Shown here piece by piece: positions 32,876 through 43,904 of a stretch of DNA of 64,000 bases. A program made the translations under genes and the position numbers. Origin of the DNA: Telmatactis stephensoni (lineage: Eukaryota > Cnidaria > Anthozoa > Actiniaria > Isophelliidae). The notes under the pieces were generated by a model. It saw nothing but the letters and a program-made list of their open reading frames with translations. It ran no database searches and was not told where the DNA came from. The stretch covers positions 124,001 through 188,000 of the forward strand of contig JALIZF010001689.1 in assembly GCA_029948255.1 (NCBI GenBank), read 5' to 3'. Every line of letters begins with the position of its first letter. Position 1 is the stretch's first letter.

Positions 32876-33519
32876 TATCAGGTTATAATACACCTACAGA
32901 GAAGATTTCTGAATTTGTTGATGCACACTTAAAACCTCTTGTACCACAAATCAAATCGTATGTCAAAGATACTAATGATTTCCTTAGAAAAATTAATGAT
33001 ATGGGAACACTACCAAGGAATGCCATACTTGTTACCATTGATGTCGTGGGTCTATATCCCCATATTCCACATGACGAGGGACTAAAATCTATGAAAAATA
33101 TCCTGAATAAAAGAGCTAATTCAAGTATTCCTACAAATGATCTGGTAGAGCTTGCTGAGCTGGTATTTAAAAGCAATAACTTTGAATTCAATAACAAACA
33201 TTTTCTGCGGAAGCTAGGTACAGCTATAGGAACCAAAATGGCACCTTCATATGCCAATAAATCCATGGACAGTCTAGAAACCAAATTGATTAATGAATAC
33301 CCCACCAAACCACATACATGGCTGAGACACATTGATGATATATTTATGATTTGGACGGAGGGCGTACATAAATTAAAATAATTTTTGGCCTATATTAACA
33401 ATGCATATGATACTATCAAATTTACATGGAAGTGGTCAACGGAGGAAGTTATATAATTACTTGGATGTTTTAGTCAAGAACATTGATGATAAAATTGAAA
33501 CTGACCTCTACACTTGCCA

Positions 33520-34690
33520 ATCTTTACCTGTATCAGCAACAAATGACAATGTTGTCATTAAGCTTACTAGACGATTAATTAACACCCATACCAAAGAATT
33601 GTTTAAGGATGAACTATGTAAATGCAAGTGGGGTAAAGTGTACAATTCCAATGACCCTAACTCGGCCTACAATGATTTTATCTCAACCTATAAGGATATT
33701 TATGTAAATGTTTTCCTGTTAGAACTATCACACGTAAAAAAGCTAAGGTGTTTTACAAAACCTTGAATTACAAAAGGTCTGCACATCTCAATTAAAACCA
33801 AATGCAAACTTTATAAAAAGTTGTTGCAAAATCCTTCTTCTCTAAATGACCAGAAATATATGAAATACAGGAACAAGTTAAATCGTCTATTGAGAATTTC
33901 TAAACGTACTTACTATGACTCCAAATTTGAAAGTGCTAATGGAAACTTTAGAGCAACGTGGAAAATTCTAAATGAAATTATAAACATGAAACCAAAACTG
34001 CCCGAGACTTTTATTCACAACGACCAAGAAATCAAAGACCCTCTGACTATTGCTAACAAATTCTGTGACTTTTTTACCAATCTCGGACCAAGCCTTGCTA
34101 ACAAATGACCACCTTCAGAAACTCCCCCCCCCCCCCCTTTTCCTTTTTGAGAGGGATTTTGACACCATTTTTCTAAAACTAGTGACTGAAGAAGAAATCT
34201 GTAAACTAGCTACCAATATAAATTCAAGCAAAGCACCTGGTCTCGACTCAATCAACATTGCAGATATTAAATGCAATATAGAGCACCTTGCTAAACCTCT
34301 TGCGTACCTCATCAATCTATCTATCTCTACTGGTACTGTTTCGGAAAGCATAAAAATAGCAAAAGTAATTCCAAGATACAAATGTGATCATGATAATCGT
34401 GACAATTTTAGTAATTACAAGCCCAATTTTGCCTGCATTTTCAAGATGTTTTGAAAAAAACTGTTTTCAACAGAATAGCGTCCTTTATTGATAAACATAG
34501 CTTATCAACAACAACATGGATTCCGGACAAATCATTCTACCAACTTGGCAATTAAGCAGCTAGTTAATCAAATTTCATATTCTATTGATAACAAAGAGCT
34601 GTGAGCCGGTGTTTTTCTAGATCTTACTAAGGCTTTTGGTACAGTGAATCACAGAATACTTGTATTAGTGCAGGAATATGGTACAGAATT
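33520..34690 (+). pseudogene. LINE fragment (endonuclease linker and start of RT)
   Basis: Begins abruptly in the Penelope RT at about 33520. Frames 33520-33720, 33821-34108 and 34110-34454 give a linker with KYRNKLNRLLRISKRTYY and FCDFFTNLGPSLANK, then RT fingers with NSSKAPGLDSI and, near 34612, FLDLTKAFGTVNHRIL, where the usual KAFD Asp has become Gly. A C-tract at 34122-34138 breaks the frame. The RT active site and 3' end are lost. Confidence 0.75.
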
Positions 34691-35566
34691 GTTCAGTTTT
34701 TTGCTACAAGCATGAAAATTGGCATGATGATAGAAGGCAACATGCAGACTAATTTCTAATGTAGCGCCACGCCCAAAAATCAATACTTCCAGTTTTACAC
34801 ATGTGGAATTAATTTTCACTTAAAATTAAATACAATTGTTGCATTAACTAGTTGGTTCATGAAATGTGATAATTCTTTACAAGTACTGTTCCTTCTACCT
34901 AACTGACTATAGTGCCCCACCCTATTCCTCGTACTTCCAGTTTTATGTTAATGGCTTTAATTTAATTCAAAATTACTGAAAATAGCCGTTTTCTACTATT
35001 TGGTCTAATGATGTATGCCCTTTTCATTTCACATGCACTGCCACACCCTAAACTTAGTACTGCCAGTATAGATACATAGGAATACCTAAAGTTTCTCAAA
35101 TATCAAAATTATTCACCTTGTTTTAAAGTCAAGGAGCAGTAGAATAATAGACGGATATGATTGAAATAACGCAATTTGAACAACATGCAACCATGGCAAC
35201 GCCTTTTATAAAGTACTTCCAATAATAGTACATTGTAATTGATTATTGGGGTTACTGGGATTTGTAAATTTGTCTGTTTTTACGTCTGTTGAATACGCGT
35301 GACAATATTGCGTGACAGGATTTATACCTCTGATAACTCGAAAACCAAACAACGGAAATAGTTCAAATATTCAGGAACAATTTCTGTTATGGATATAAAG
35401 AACATACTATAGACCCAACTTTAAGTGATCTATATGAAGCATGTAAGTTTTTTGATGACGTCATGTGAAAGTCAAGAATAGTGAGGACTAAGCATCTATG
35501 ACGTCAAACTAATATGTATGATATCATAGATTACTGACACAGCTCAAAGGGAGTTCAACTTTAATT
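34691..35566. other. No gene; holds the right TIR of the 6.9-kb element
   Basis: AT-rich with no frame of note apart from the inverted arm at 35266-35476. Confidence 0.5.
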
Positions 35567-35618
35567 ACTCGTGCCCAGGCCGTAGGCCGGGAACGAGTTA
35601 TAAACTGCAAATGTTTTT
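35567..35618 (+). repeat. Dispersed hairpin repeat, copy 1
   Basis: ACTCGTGCCCAGGCCGTAGG followed by CCGGGAACGAGTTATAAACTGCAAATGTTTTTT; self-complementary at CTCGTGCCCAGGCC / GGCCGGGAACGAG. An almost identical 51-bp copy, same strand, lies at 46932-46982. It is probably the end of a repeat family. Confidence 0.7.
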
Positions 35619-36745
35619 TTTTTCTTTTTCTTCTGATTTCGTCTCGAGAAAAGGCCATTCTTGCGCAATTGGTCACGTGTTAAAGCTCCTGATTGGTTAA
35701 GAGCGTAAGAAATAATGCCCTTCATTCATCACCTTTGAGCGAGTGCGAACTCTTCGAAGGTCTTCGAAGTGAACGCCAGTCAGGAACTTTAGGAATGCAA
35801 GATGGCGGACAGCCCAAAAAATAGCTTTCAGAGACAGGCTTTTCCAGCAGTGAGACAATAGAAAATGGAGCTTTTAACTCAAGATATACCTAGACACTTA
35901 TAAGAGCTTCAGAATGGGCTGTTATTTTGAGCTTCATCTCCAATACTTTGACCAAATATTGAGATCTCAATGGAGTACTTGAAAATGAAGTTCTCCCGAC
36001 TCAGAGTAATTCCTTTGAGCTGGAGATCTACGAATTTCTCACCCTAGTGTCTAGTGCGTTACAGCGCCATAAAGATGCACAATTTTGACCATTTCCAGTC
36101 GGCGCCCGGAAGGCGCCAGGGTGTATTTTCGAAAAAAAAATATTTTGAGTAAATATAAAAATCACAGGGGTTTTAAAAGGTGCTTTTCGAAAATAGTTTC
36201 CAACAAGGATCTTTTTGGTTAAATAAACTTGAGTACGAATTTTCACTTCTGTCTAGGGATTCTGAAAAGTTACTGAATCTCCGGCTCTTAATATCCTTAA
36301 ATTGTTCGCTTTATTACAACATTTCTTTTGTCTCATATTCCTACTCAGTCCCTATTAGAGGTTTTGGGATCCAGGATATTTGAGGAAAAATTTATAGGGA
36401 TACTGGATACTGAGGAGAAAAGTTATGGGGATATGGGATCTTGGAACACAGACCGTCAGAAACTCCAACTGGCAACTGTTCTAAGCTACTTTACCATACA
36501 TTTTTCCCCGAACGGCTCGCGCTTCGCGCTCGCAACCTGGCTAGTCTCGACTTACCAAATCGCAGGCTGTTTTCCATTGTATGTACTCTTATTGACAGTG
36601 AATTTGACATCAAAAAGTTTTCAAAACTTTGCAGTGAAACCACTCTCTGCGCTTGTGGTTCCACTTGGGTTATAAATATTCAATCTGTGAAATTATTATT
36701 CTGTAACTCTTTCGGTTAGTTTTGTCGACGGGGGTTTGCAGGTGT
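35619..36745. other. No supported gene
   Basis: Short frames only. ATGGCGGACAGCCC at about 35802 could start a small protein but stops after about 17 codons. Confidence 0.45.
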
Positions 36746-37113
36746 CTATATAATAATAATAATAATAATATTTATTCAGGAAAGCTCACGTCACATTACG
36801 TGGTTTTCAGTGAGGTCCTGCAGAGTCATAAATTTAAATTAAAGAAGAAAAAAAAATTACAAGAAATCACAAAAACATAAAGCCTACAAATATGAAATTA
36901 ATGAAAGAATATGATGAAAAGAATATGCAAGTTTCAGTTAATGTTCTTAGGTCTATGAATGAAGCAATACTTTTTTAGCTTTTGCTTTGAAGCCTTGCAA
37001 GTTTTTTACATCTCTTAAGTTATCAGGTAAAGAGTTCCAGTCATCAGCTAAGGTATAGAGTAGTGTTTGTTTTCCCCAATTTCGCTTTGCAAAGGGCAGA
37101 CGAATGTCGTTTC

Positions 37114-37445
37114 CCCGGGGGGGGTACTCCCTATAATTGACTATACGGGGATGCTCCGCCCGAAAGGGGTACCTTTTTCAGGCCGCAGCTATGGGAAAGG
37201 GGTGCCTTTTTAGGGAAAGATATGTGAAAGGGGTACCTTTTTCGGGAAAAATGTATGAATTTTCGAAATTTGGTATGTGAAAGGGGCGATTTTTTGAAAA
37301 TTTGCATGTGAAAGGGGTGCGATTTTCCGAAATTTACTATGTGAAAGGGGTACGATTTTCCGAAATTTACTATGTGAAAGGGTAAGGGGTCGGGAGTCCG
37401 GGCGGAGCATACCCGTATAAAAAGTTTCGGAGTACCCCCCCCGGG
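37114..37445. mobile_element. MITE with 8-bp duplication and internal tandem repeats
   Basis: Ends CCCGGGGGGGGTACTCC and its inverted copy; GTCGTTTC occurs at 37106-37113 and 37446-37453. An 8-bp duplication fits hAT-type elements. The interior contains about five ~36-bp repeats built on GTGAAAGGGGTACGATTTTC. It lies in the C-terminal coding part of the LINE. Confidence 0.85.
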
Positions 37446-37864
37446 GTCGTTTCTTCTACGTGTATCATGGTTATGTACATCCTTGTTGTAACGCACATTG
37501 AATTGATGATAATCAATGTATCCATTTAGATATTTGAAGGCCATTACAACTCGGTGGTACCTTCGACGTTCTCCAAGTGTTTCCAACTAAGCTTATCGAG
37601 AGCATATGTTGCAGAAGAGTACACTGGAAAGTCCAATATCAGTTTTGCTGCCTTATTTTGTAAAATCTGCAACTGGTTCATAAGACTTGAGTTGTTTTTA
37701 TCCCCCCAGACAAAATCAGCATAATCAAACAGTGGACCAATCAGACTATTATAGAGAGTGACGCGGGCATGTGTTGGTAGTAGATATTTAACTCTTCTCA
37801 GTATACCCAGCCTCTGATTGACCTTGGTACAAAGTCTGTCGACATGCTCAGTTACATAATGTTA

Positions 37865-39808
37865 CATAATGGTAAGTGAACTGAGTGGAGTGCAATTTGG
37901 TCTGAAATCAAACGCGCGATTACAAAATCGCACGACCGCGAAGCGGGAGTGCGATTTGTAATCGCAAGTTTGATTTCAGACCAAAATTCTTAGTTGGGGA
38001 GGGAAAAAGTAGCTAAACCCAGACGAAATCGACTGAAACGTCGTCAGGGGACTAAAGAGGAATAAAGCAAGACACTGATAAGTTTTTGTTGCATTTTATT
38101 ACAATTTGAGTCGTTTATTGAGGGTTCAAAAATCCCCATACATTCTCTTGTAAATTGAGACAAATAGTGAGCTTGGGCTACCTGTGGTTGAACTTGGAGA
38201 GGCCAAGTTAATAGATGTCAATGGTGTCCTGTTTTGGATGGTGGCTTGAGAGCTAGCGACAGCACTGTTTAGTTTATGTCCACTGATGATGTGAGATAAT
38301 TATTTTCTTTGGTTTTCGTCTATTTCATCATAGTCATCCAGAGAACGTTCACGTGCATGCCCTGTTATTTCACAGATTACATGGCGTGGTTGACCAGATT
38401 TCTTCAGCTTTGATACGAGAGTCTTCCGCATACTATGGTTTGTCAACTTCTTGTTTGTGTTCAGACAAGAGGCCATGGATTTCATGATATTGCCTATGGT
38501 ATTTTCTCCCATTCGAATTTTTGTGTACCAGACATCGTTTGATTTGGGACGATTAATAATGCTTAGGTACAGTGGGCCTTTGTCTTTCATTCCTGTTGGT
38601 CTCTTGGCTAACCACAACTTGAAGAGCCGTACCGGGTCTCTGCCGCCTCCATCGGTGCTGTACATAACCTGTGGTGTCGTTCTTTGTCTCTCAAACCTCC
38701 ACTTCGTGTCTTAGTTGGACCTTCACGAAACTCGACAACTTCGCTGCCATCGTCCTGCTGTCTGATGATAAAGTCCTCGACATACGAGTCGTAGTGCTCT
38801 TGTCTTCCTCGTAGTCCTAGTTGCTCCGTCAGGTTTTTGAAGTTGGTGTTGGTGAGGACTCTTCCATTGAAATCTCCGAGCTGGCCTTTCTCCCATAGAG
38901 CAGACTCTTCGTTTGGTGCTAGTGGCTGTGCTTTGTTGGGACGTTTTCCTTTACCTTGCTGTCGGAGCTGAATTGCCTTCGCGTCAAGGACTTGTTGTGA
39001 GTTGAGAAACTCTCTCGCTCGTGTGATGCTAAATCGATATCCATTTTCCTTCAAATGGCGCTCAATGGCACTTTGCATAATTCTGAGGGAATCTGGCTCG
39101 TAATCTTCTCCATCTCGTCTTTGTACCTCTGCGTAGAACTGACCAAGGATCCTGTCAAGCTGTTCTGGTTTCATTGTTTCAATGTTTACGTTTTCAAAAT
39201 GGCGGCTCGTACACCAGGACTTGAAGACGTTAAGCCACTGTTTGGTTGAACGTGAAGTATTTTTATTGACAGCAACAGACTTTAGTTCTTCTATTTCCTT
39301 GGTTGAAATCACTGGAAATCTTGAATCATCTACTTCATGGCTTTGGTCTTGAGTTTTTGTCGCTTGTTCATTTGTTTTGGTTTCACTGGACTCGGGAACG
39401 TGGACAACTTCTTCTTTGCTTGAAGCCAAATTGGCGATATTTATATCAAATGATGGAAAATCATCTAAAAGAAGTTGTTCAGCTTCAAGGAGATCATTGT
39501 CATCATTAAGGAACTGTAAGTAACTAAATTCGTCCATATTTTGGGTAAAAATGAGGATTTTTGTTACAAAAATTTTCCCAAAATATAAAATTTTGTCTCT
39601 CTCACAACTTTTCTTTCCTGCATTCTGATTGGCGGATAATATTTAATTTTGGAATCCAATTGGTTGTTTTATTTCAGTGTTTTAATGTGATTGGATATAA
39701 AAAAGATGCGATTTAGAGTTAAAAAGATGCGATTCGTGCTTAAATCGCACTCCTGAGAACCAATAAGATTGCAGGAATTGAAAGTGATTTCAAAATGGAT
39801 ATAATAAA
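37865..39808 (-). mobile_element. Crypton-type element (tyrosine recombinase) inside the LINE
   Basis: The LINE frame is interrupted after KYLG (39809) and resumes near 37866 at TEHVDRLC. The insert has no clear TIR but shows a strong hairpin at 37903-37982 (GGTCTGAAATCAAAC...GTTTGATTTCAGACC) with a GCGAAGCG core, just downstream of its recombinase gene. Related GATGCGATT motifs lie near the other end (39706-39760). TTACATAATG occurs twice at the left junction. About ten LINE codons appear lost at the site. Confidence 0.75.
38300..39537 (-). pseudogene. Crypton tyrosine recombinase (DUF3504-like), frameshifted
   Basis: Two minus-strand frames: 38608-39537 (ATG start, residues 1-309) and 38300-38665. 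The first gives an acidic leader, the SAM-like core-binding domain (NTSRSTKQWLNVFKSWC, LDRILGQFYAEVQR) and the start of the catalytic domain (GPTKTRSGGLRDKERH). The second gives VRLFKLWLAKRP, TNHSMRKTLVSKL with the His and second Arg, ITGHARERSLDDYDE with the box-II His and likely nucleophilic Tyr. A one-base shift near 38655-38690 separates them. It would cut and rejoin DNA strands through a covalent 3'-phosphotyrosine. Similar domains have been domesticated in animal genes such as ZMYM2 and QRICH1. Confidence 0.8.
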
Positions 39809-42495
39809 CCAAGATACTTGAAGGACTTAGTAGATTCTATGGGTTGGTCGTTGGCGTATATGATGAAGTCTTTGATTGCCTTTAACTTTTGAGCACTTCC
39901 AAAAATCATAAATTTGCATTTTGATGTATTTAATGTCAGCAAATTGTTACGAAACCAACCAGATACTGTCATCAGATCTGCATTGAGTGTTTCTTCAAGT
40001 TTGTTGACATCACTTGAAGAGAAGTAAAGAACAGTGTCATCAGCATACAGAATAATATTACTGGCAGTTTTACATGATGGTAGATCGTTAACATAAATAA
40101 TGAACAGAAGAGGACCCAGTATGCTGCCTTGAGGTACGCCTACAGTCATAGGTGCAGGAGAAGAGATAACGTCACCAACAGATGTAGCTTGGCTTCTTTC
40201 AGACAGATATGATTTAAACCAATCAATGGCATCTTCATCAAGTCCCAGAAACTCAAGCTTGCTTAATAATAAATAATGGTCGACAGTGTCAAATGCCTTG
40301 GTAAGATCTAGAAATACTGCACCTGTAAAGCGACCATTATCCATGTTGTTAAGGATGTCATTAGTAAAATGAGCTAAAGCAACTCCAGTAGAAAGTTTGG
40401 GACGGAAACCAAATTGGTTAGGTGTTATCAACTTGTTTTCGTTCATGTAGCTGTACAGTTGGACGTGAACAACCTTCTCCATAATCTTGCTAATTGTTGG
40501 TAAGATGCTGATGGGTCTGTAGTTGTTAGGATCACAGCGATTTCCAGATTTGAACAATGATGTCACTCTACCACATTTCCAGATGGATGGCACAATATTA
40601 GTTGATAGTGAGCGATTGAATAATCTCGTTAGACTGTCAGATATTACATGAGATGAGTCTTTAAGAAGACGTGCGCTAACATTGTCCAGTCCAATAGCTT
40701 TGTTCGTTTTCAAGTGATTTAGCTCTTTAAGAACAAATTCTGTCTCTACTGGTTTGAAAGAAGATTTGTTGATAGAGGCATTACATCTTCCTACACTCGT
40801 AGTAGGTGGTGTTACAGATGTCTTCAGTTTACCAGCAACCTTTGAACCTATAGTGGCAAAATGATGGTTCAGTGTTTCAGCCATAGATTTTGCGTCTGAA
40901 ATGATGACTCCATCAGATTCTAAACAAGATATTTGTGAACTTTCCTTTCGCGACGTTACATCATTTAAGATTTTCCAGAGATCACTTGGATTGGTCTTAT
41001 TCTCTTCAACAAGTTTGCAGTAGTACTCGGATTTACACGTTCTGATGGATTTATTCACAAAGTTTTTTTGTTTCTTATAACTTGACCATACTTGAGGTGA
41101 ATTTGATCTGATAGCTTTTCGGTGTAAATAGTCACGTTTTTGCATTGCTTCAGCTAACTTGTTGGACATCCATGGCTGATAAATACCTTTGATCCTAGTT
41201 GACTTTAATGGTGCATGTAGATCGGCAGTATCAGTGAATAATTTGTTCCAAATACAAACAGCTGCGTTGATGTCGTCCTCTCTGTCAACCAAACTCCAAT
41301 CGATGTCTTTCAAATCTCTAATAAAGTCACTCTTTGAGTAGTTTTTATATAAGCGGTACTTAATTGTTCTTCCAGGAGCTTTAGGGCAACCAGCCTTTAG
41401 AACGCAGTAGATCAGTGAATGATCACTCAAGGACAGGTGTATAACCCCATGGTCTACAATTCGGTGGCAGCAGTTGGTAAAGAGCAGATCTATTAGACTA
41501 GAAGAGCTGGATGTTATTCTCGTTGGTAGATCTACAAGTTGGTCAAGGCTATGCTCGCTTGCCATGCTGGATAGTTTACGTTTTGCAGCAGATCGTTTGT
41601 CCAGGTAATTTAAGTTAAAATCACCAAGCAAAATCAGTTCAGCTGAATCAGGGAGGTTGCGCAAGGAAAGGTTTAGTTCTTCAATGAAGGTATCCAATTG
41701 TGCATCTGGAGCCCTGTAGATTGTCCAGATAAATAGTTTCTTGCATTTTGGTCTTGTTACCTCGACGCATGATTCTGAAGAAGCACTGCCAAGGTCTGTT
41801 CTCAGGCAATAAGGAATACCATCTCTGATGTAAATCATTGTTCCTCCTCCAGCCTTTCCAGTTCGATCTCGTCTCACACACGAATATCCTGCAACATTGA
41901 TTTCACAGTCTAGAATATGCGGTTTAAGCCACGTTTCTGACACCGTAAAAACGTTAAAAGGTTTATCCATGAGAAGAAGCTTGATTGAATCCATCTTGTT
42001 GACTACGCTTTGCATGTTGATATGAGAGATTTTCAAACCACGAGCAGATGGAAAGTTTCCTGGTTGCACAGTTTGTGGACCCGGATTAAGCTCGATATCT
42101 CCAGCCATATGTAAGAGGCATAGAGCAATTCCAAGATGTTTTACCAGGCGTAGCCCACTGATGACAGCTATTTGTGGTCTTAAGCCAAACGTCAGATGCT
42201 TAGATCTTTTATTACCAAGAGGAAGGCTTGCAGGGACTGATGGCGTGGCTAGGAAAGTTCCAATGTAGAGCTCTGTTGAAGAAGATCTGCATTTCGCCGG
42301 TAGTTTAATGCTGCTCACTAGCAAGTAAAAAAACATCAGGAAACATAGCTTCTTAGAGGCAGTTTGGACATATTTACCAGCAGTTCCAAATGCGCGCACA
42401 CATTGTGCACGCGCAGCAGCTGTTATGCTTGTTCTGGCGCGAGGGCTGTCAGTTGATGATCGATGGAACGTGGTGGCGTTATACAACAATTTCAC
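39790..42495 (-). CDS. LINE ORF: 2A motif, APE endonuclease, reverse transcriptase
   Basis: The open frame spans 901 codons but begins with GTG; the first ATG is at 42336 (residue 54), opening a hydrophobic leader (MFFYLLVSSIKL). A 2A-like motif, GDIELNPGP, lies at residues 132-140 (42076-42102). In such elements it makes ribosomes skip one peptide bond and release the leader separately. Then follow APE endonuclease (ISHINMQSVVNKMDSI, VSETWLKP, LGDFNLNYLD, SLSDHSLI), RT (FLDLTKAFDTVDH, GVPQGSILGPLLFIIYVNDL, ILYADDTVLYF) and SFKYLG, where the Crypton cuts the frame. The last codons are Crypton sequence. No internal stops, so decay before the insertion was slight. Confidence 0.9.
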   Translation of the reverse strand: MKLLYNATTFHRSSTDSPRARTSITAAARAQCVRAFGTAGKYVQTASKKLCFLMFFYLLVSSIKLPAKCRSSSTELYIGTFLATPSVPASLPLGNKRSKHLTFGLRPQIAVISGLRLVKHLGIALCLLHMAGDIELNPGPQTVQPGNFPSARGLKISHINMQSVVNKMDSIKLLLMDKPFNVFTVSETWLKPHILDCEINVAGYSCVRRDRTGKAGGGTMIYIRDGIPYCLRTDLGSASSESCVEVTRPKCKKLFIWTIYRAPDAQLDTFIEELNLSLRNLPDSAELILLGDFNLNYLDKRSAAKRKLSSMASEHSLDQLVDLPTRITSSSSSLIDLLFTNCCHRIVDHGVIHLSLSDHSLIYCVLKAGCPKAPGRTIKYRLYKNYSKSDFIRDLKDIDWSLVDREDDINAAVCIWNKLFTDTADLHAPLKSTRIKGIYQPWMSNKLAEAMQKRDYLHRKAIRSNSPQVWSSYKKQKNFVNKSIRTCKSEYYCKLVEENKTNPSDLWKILNDVTSRKESSQISCLESDGVIISDAKSMAETLNHHFATIGSKVAGKLKTSVTPPTTSVGRCNASINKSSFKPVETEFVLKELNHLKTNKAIGLDNVSARLLKDSSHVISDSLTRLFNRSLSTNIVPSIWKCGRVTSLFKSGNRCDPNNYRPISILPTISKIMEKVVHVQLYSYMNENKLITPNQFGFRPKLSTGVALAHFTNDILNNMDNGRFTGAVFLDLTKAFDTVDHYLLLSKLEFLGLDEDAIDWFKSYLSERSQATSVGDVISSPAPMTVGVPQGSILGPLLFIIYVNDLPSCKTASNIILYADDTVLYFSSSDVNKLEETLNADLMTVSGWFRNNLLTLNTSKCKFMIFGSAQKLKAIKDFIIYANDQPIESTKSFKYLGLLYPF

Positions 42496-42499
42496 TAGC

Positions 42500-43904
42500 C
42501 GTTATGCTCGAGCTCGTGCAACCAAATCTTTTCTATCGGTGAAAATACGATAAAAAAATTTGAGATTTCGGTTAACTTCGGGACTCCAGTTCTTTAATGA
42601 TGGTCCAGTAATGTACTGTGTAAACTTACAGACCAGTTGGTATACACGATGAAACCACTAGAGGCGTCTTAAAGCCAAAACTTTGACAGAAAGCAGGAGC
42701 GAAATTTTCCACCTCCAGCCCTAACAGCAGCGCGCGCCAATTAAGTGTCTCGTGAAAAATGAAATTGTAATTCAAAAAATATATATAATATTTGAAAAGA
42801 GCGCACAAAACGGGTAGCCTCGCAGCAGCTTAGAAGATCTGAGTGTTGTTATTGGAGAAACAGAACAACACATTGCATTGCCTACTCGTTCTATTGTTTT
42901 TTATAACATAGCTACAATCTTACGCGCGCTCTGATTGGCCAGAAAGCTATGAACTATTTGCCCATGGGCTGCACTGCGTGCGCACTATCTTCGTCATCGT
43001 CTTTTTCAAATCGTTCGTTTTTAGGATGGCGACGTTGCGTTATAGACGCATTTGAGAAAATATAAAGAACTATTAACAAACTAGAGTCGCACTCGGCTAC
43101 GCCTCGTGCCACTCTTGCGTTTCTTAATCGTTCTTTATCTTTTCTCCCGTACGTCTATAACGCCATGGGCGCGCGGCTTTCTGTTGTCTAATTGATAAAT
43201 TTCCTATTGTTTCACAGTGAAGTTCTCGATCCAATAAGACCAGATCTTCAGAGCAGGTGCGAGATCGTCCACCAAACTTAGTATAAATTGAAATTTTGAA
43301 GTAGTTTCGATGAATAGCGACAAAGTTATGGGCGGCCGAAGTTTGCTGTTTTATAAAGAAACGTTTGGTGGTGGGCAACAGCTTGCCCTACTTCGAACGT
43401 TTCTTTGGAAAAAGAACAAATTCGACTGCTCATAACTATGTTGCTATTCATCGAAATTACTTTAACATTTCGGTTTTTACTAACTTTGGTATGCTCTTTT
43501 CAAATATCATATTTTTGTTTTTGTTAAATTAAAATTTAAAAACTCATGCACTCGGCACCTGCAGACTCCCCATTATATTCGTGGTAAAAGTTGTAAAATT
43601 TTAATCAAATTAAATAGGGCCTAGAACGAGTGCGAGCGCTAGGGACGCAAAGCTTCAGCACCATTGTCTGAACTCCTTTTTACAATAGTTTTCAATCAAT
43701 CGATTGCGAAATTTTTAAAGGCCCACTTGGATGAAAATCGATGAAAATTGGAAACTGATTATTTCTATCTGAAGATGAATGTAGTTAAATAAATAGCTGC
43801 CCTCTGTCCAAAAATCTGAATTTCAACATTATCAAAGAGAAATTTTATAGAAATTTTAGAAATAGAAATTGTAGAAAATTGTAGAAATTGTAGAAATAGA
43901 AATT
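42500..43904. repeat. Gene-poor region with two large palindromes
   Basis: 43037-43163 folds as GCGTTATAGACG...CGTCTATAACGC with similar arms of about 55 bp. 43270-43465 folds with arms containing CGATGAATAGC-ACAAAGTTATG and AAAGAAACGTT. Both look like foldback MITEs. No coding frame of note; short repeats AGAAATTGTAGAAA lie near 43850-43905. Confidence 0.6.

Larger units (their letters stand above)
30454..33515 (+). pseudogene. Penelope-like element, reverse transcriptase, broken
   Basis: Pieces in order: 30808-31179 with NLSSRVLTPAELSLLSKGLK (N-terminal signature); 31259-31720 with IIKEADKGSAVVIMDKDIY and LPKIHKKGCPGRPVI (RT fingers); a 1.2-kb insertion from about 31655 to 32875; then 32880-33515 with ILVTIDVVGLYPHIPHDEGL, GTAIGTKMAPSYAN and the catalytic HIDDIFMIW. 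Frameshifts lie near 31180-31259 and 33380. The GIY-YIG endonuclease is missing because a LINE fragment begins at about 33520. The frame at 30454-30678 may be its extreme N-terminus. Not functional. Confidence 0.8.
28604..35476. mobile_element. 6.9-kb element with ~210-bp TIRs (Polinton-like remnant)
   Basis: The left arm 28604-28822 and right arm 35266-35476 are inverted copies at roughly 70-75% by eye, sharing TAGTATGTTCTTTATATCC, CGTTGTTTG-TTTTCGAG, TTGTCACGCG and AAAACAGACAAAT. The only intact original gene inside is an adenain-like protease, normal for Polinton/Maverick elements. Other Polinton genes (polymerase B, integrase, ATPase, capsids) are absent; a normal element is 15-20 kb. A Penelope-like element and a LINE fragment fill the rest. 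Polinton identity is inferred from the protease and long TIRs. Confidence 0.55.
36746..42495 (-). mobile_element. CR1-like LINE, nearly full length, split by two insertions
   Basis: The 3' end carries a TAA/TTA-type tail (36748-36772 on the plus strand). Minus-strand coding runs 42495 to 39809, then after a Crypton insertion from about 37865 to 37454, then after a MITE from 37105 to about 36965, ending FKAKAKKVLLHS-stop. All APE endonuclease, RT and C-terminal parts are accounted for, so the element was complete except possibly its 5' UTR. Confidence 0.85.

Noticed and set aside
37131..37586. 151-codon minus-strand gene
   Set aside because: Chimeric reading of the LINE C-terminus and the repeat units of the MITE at 37114-37445.
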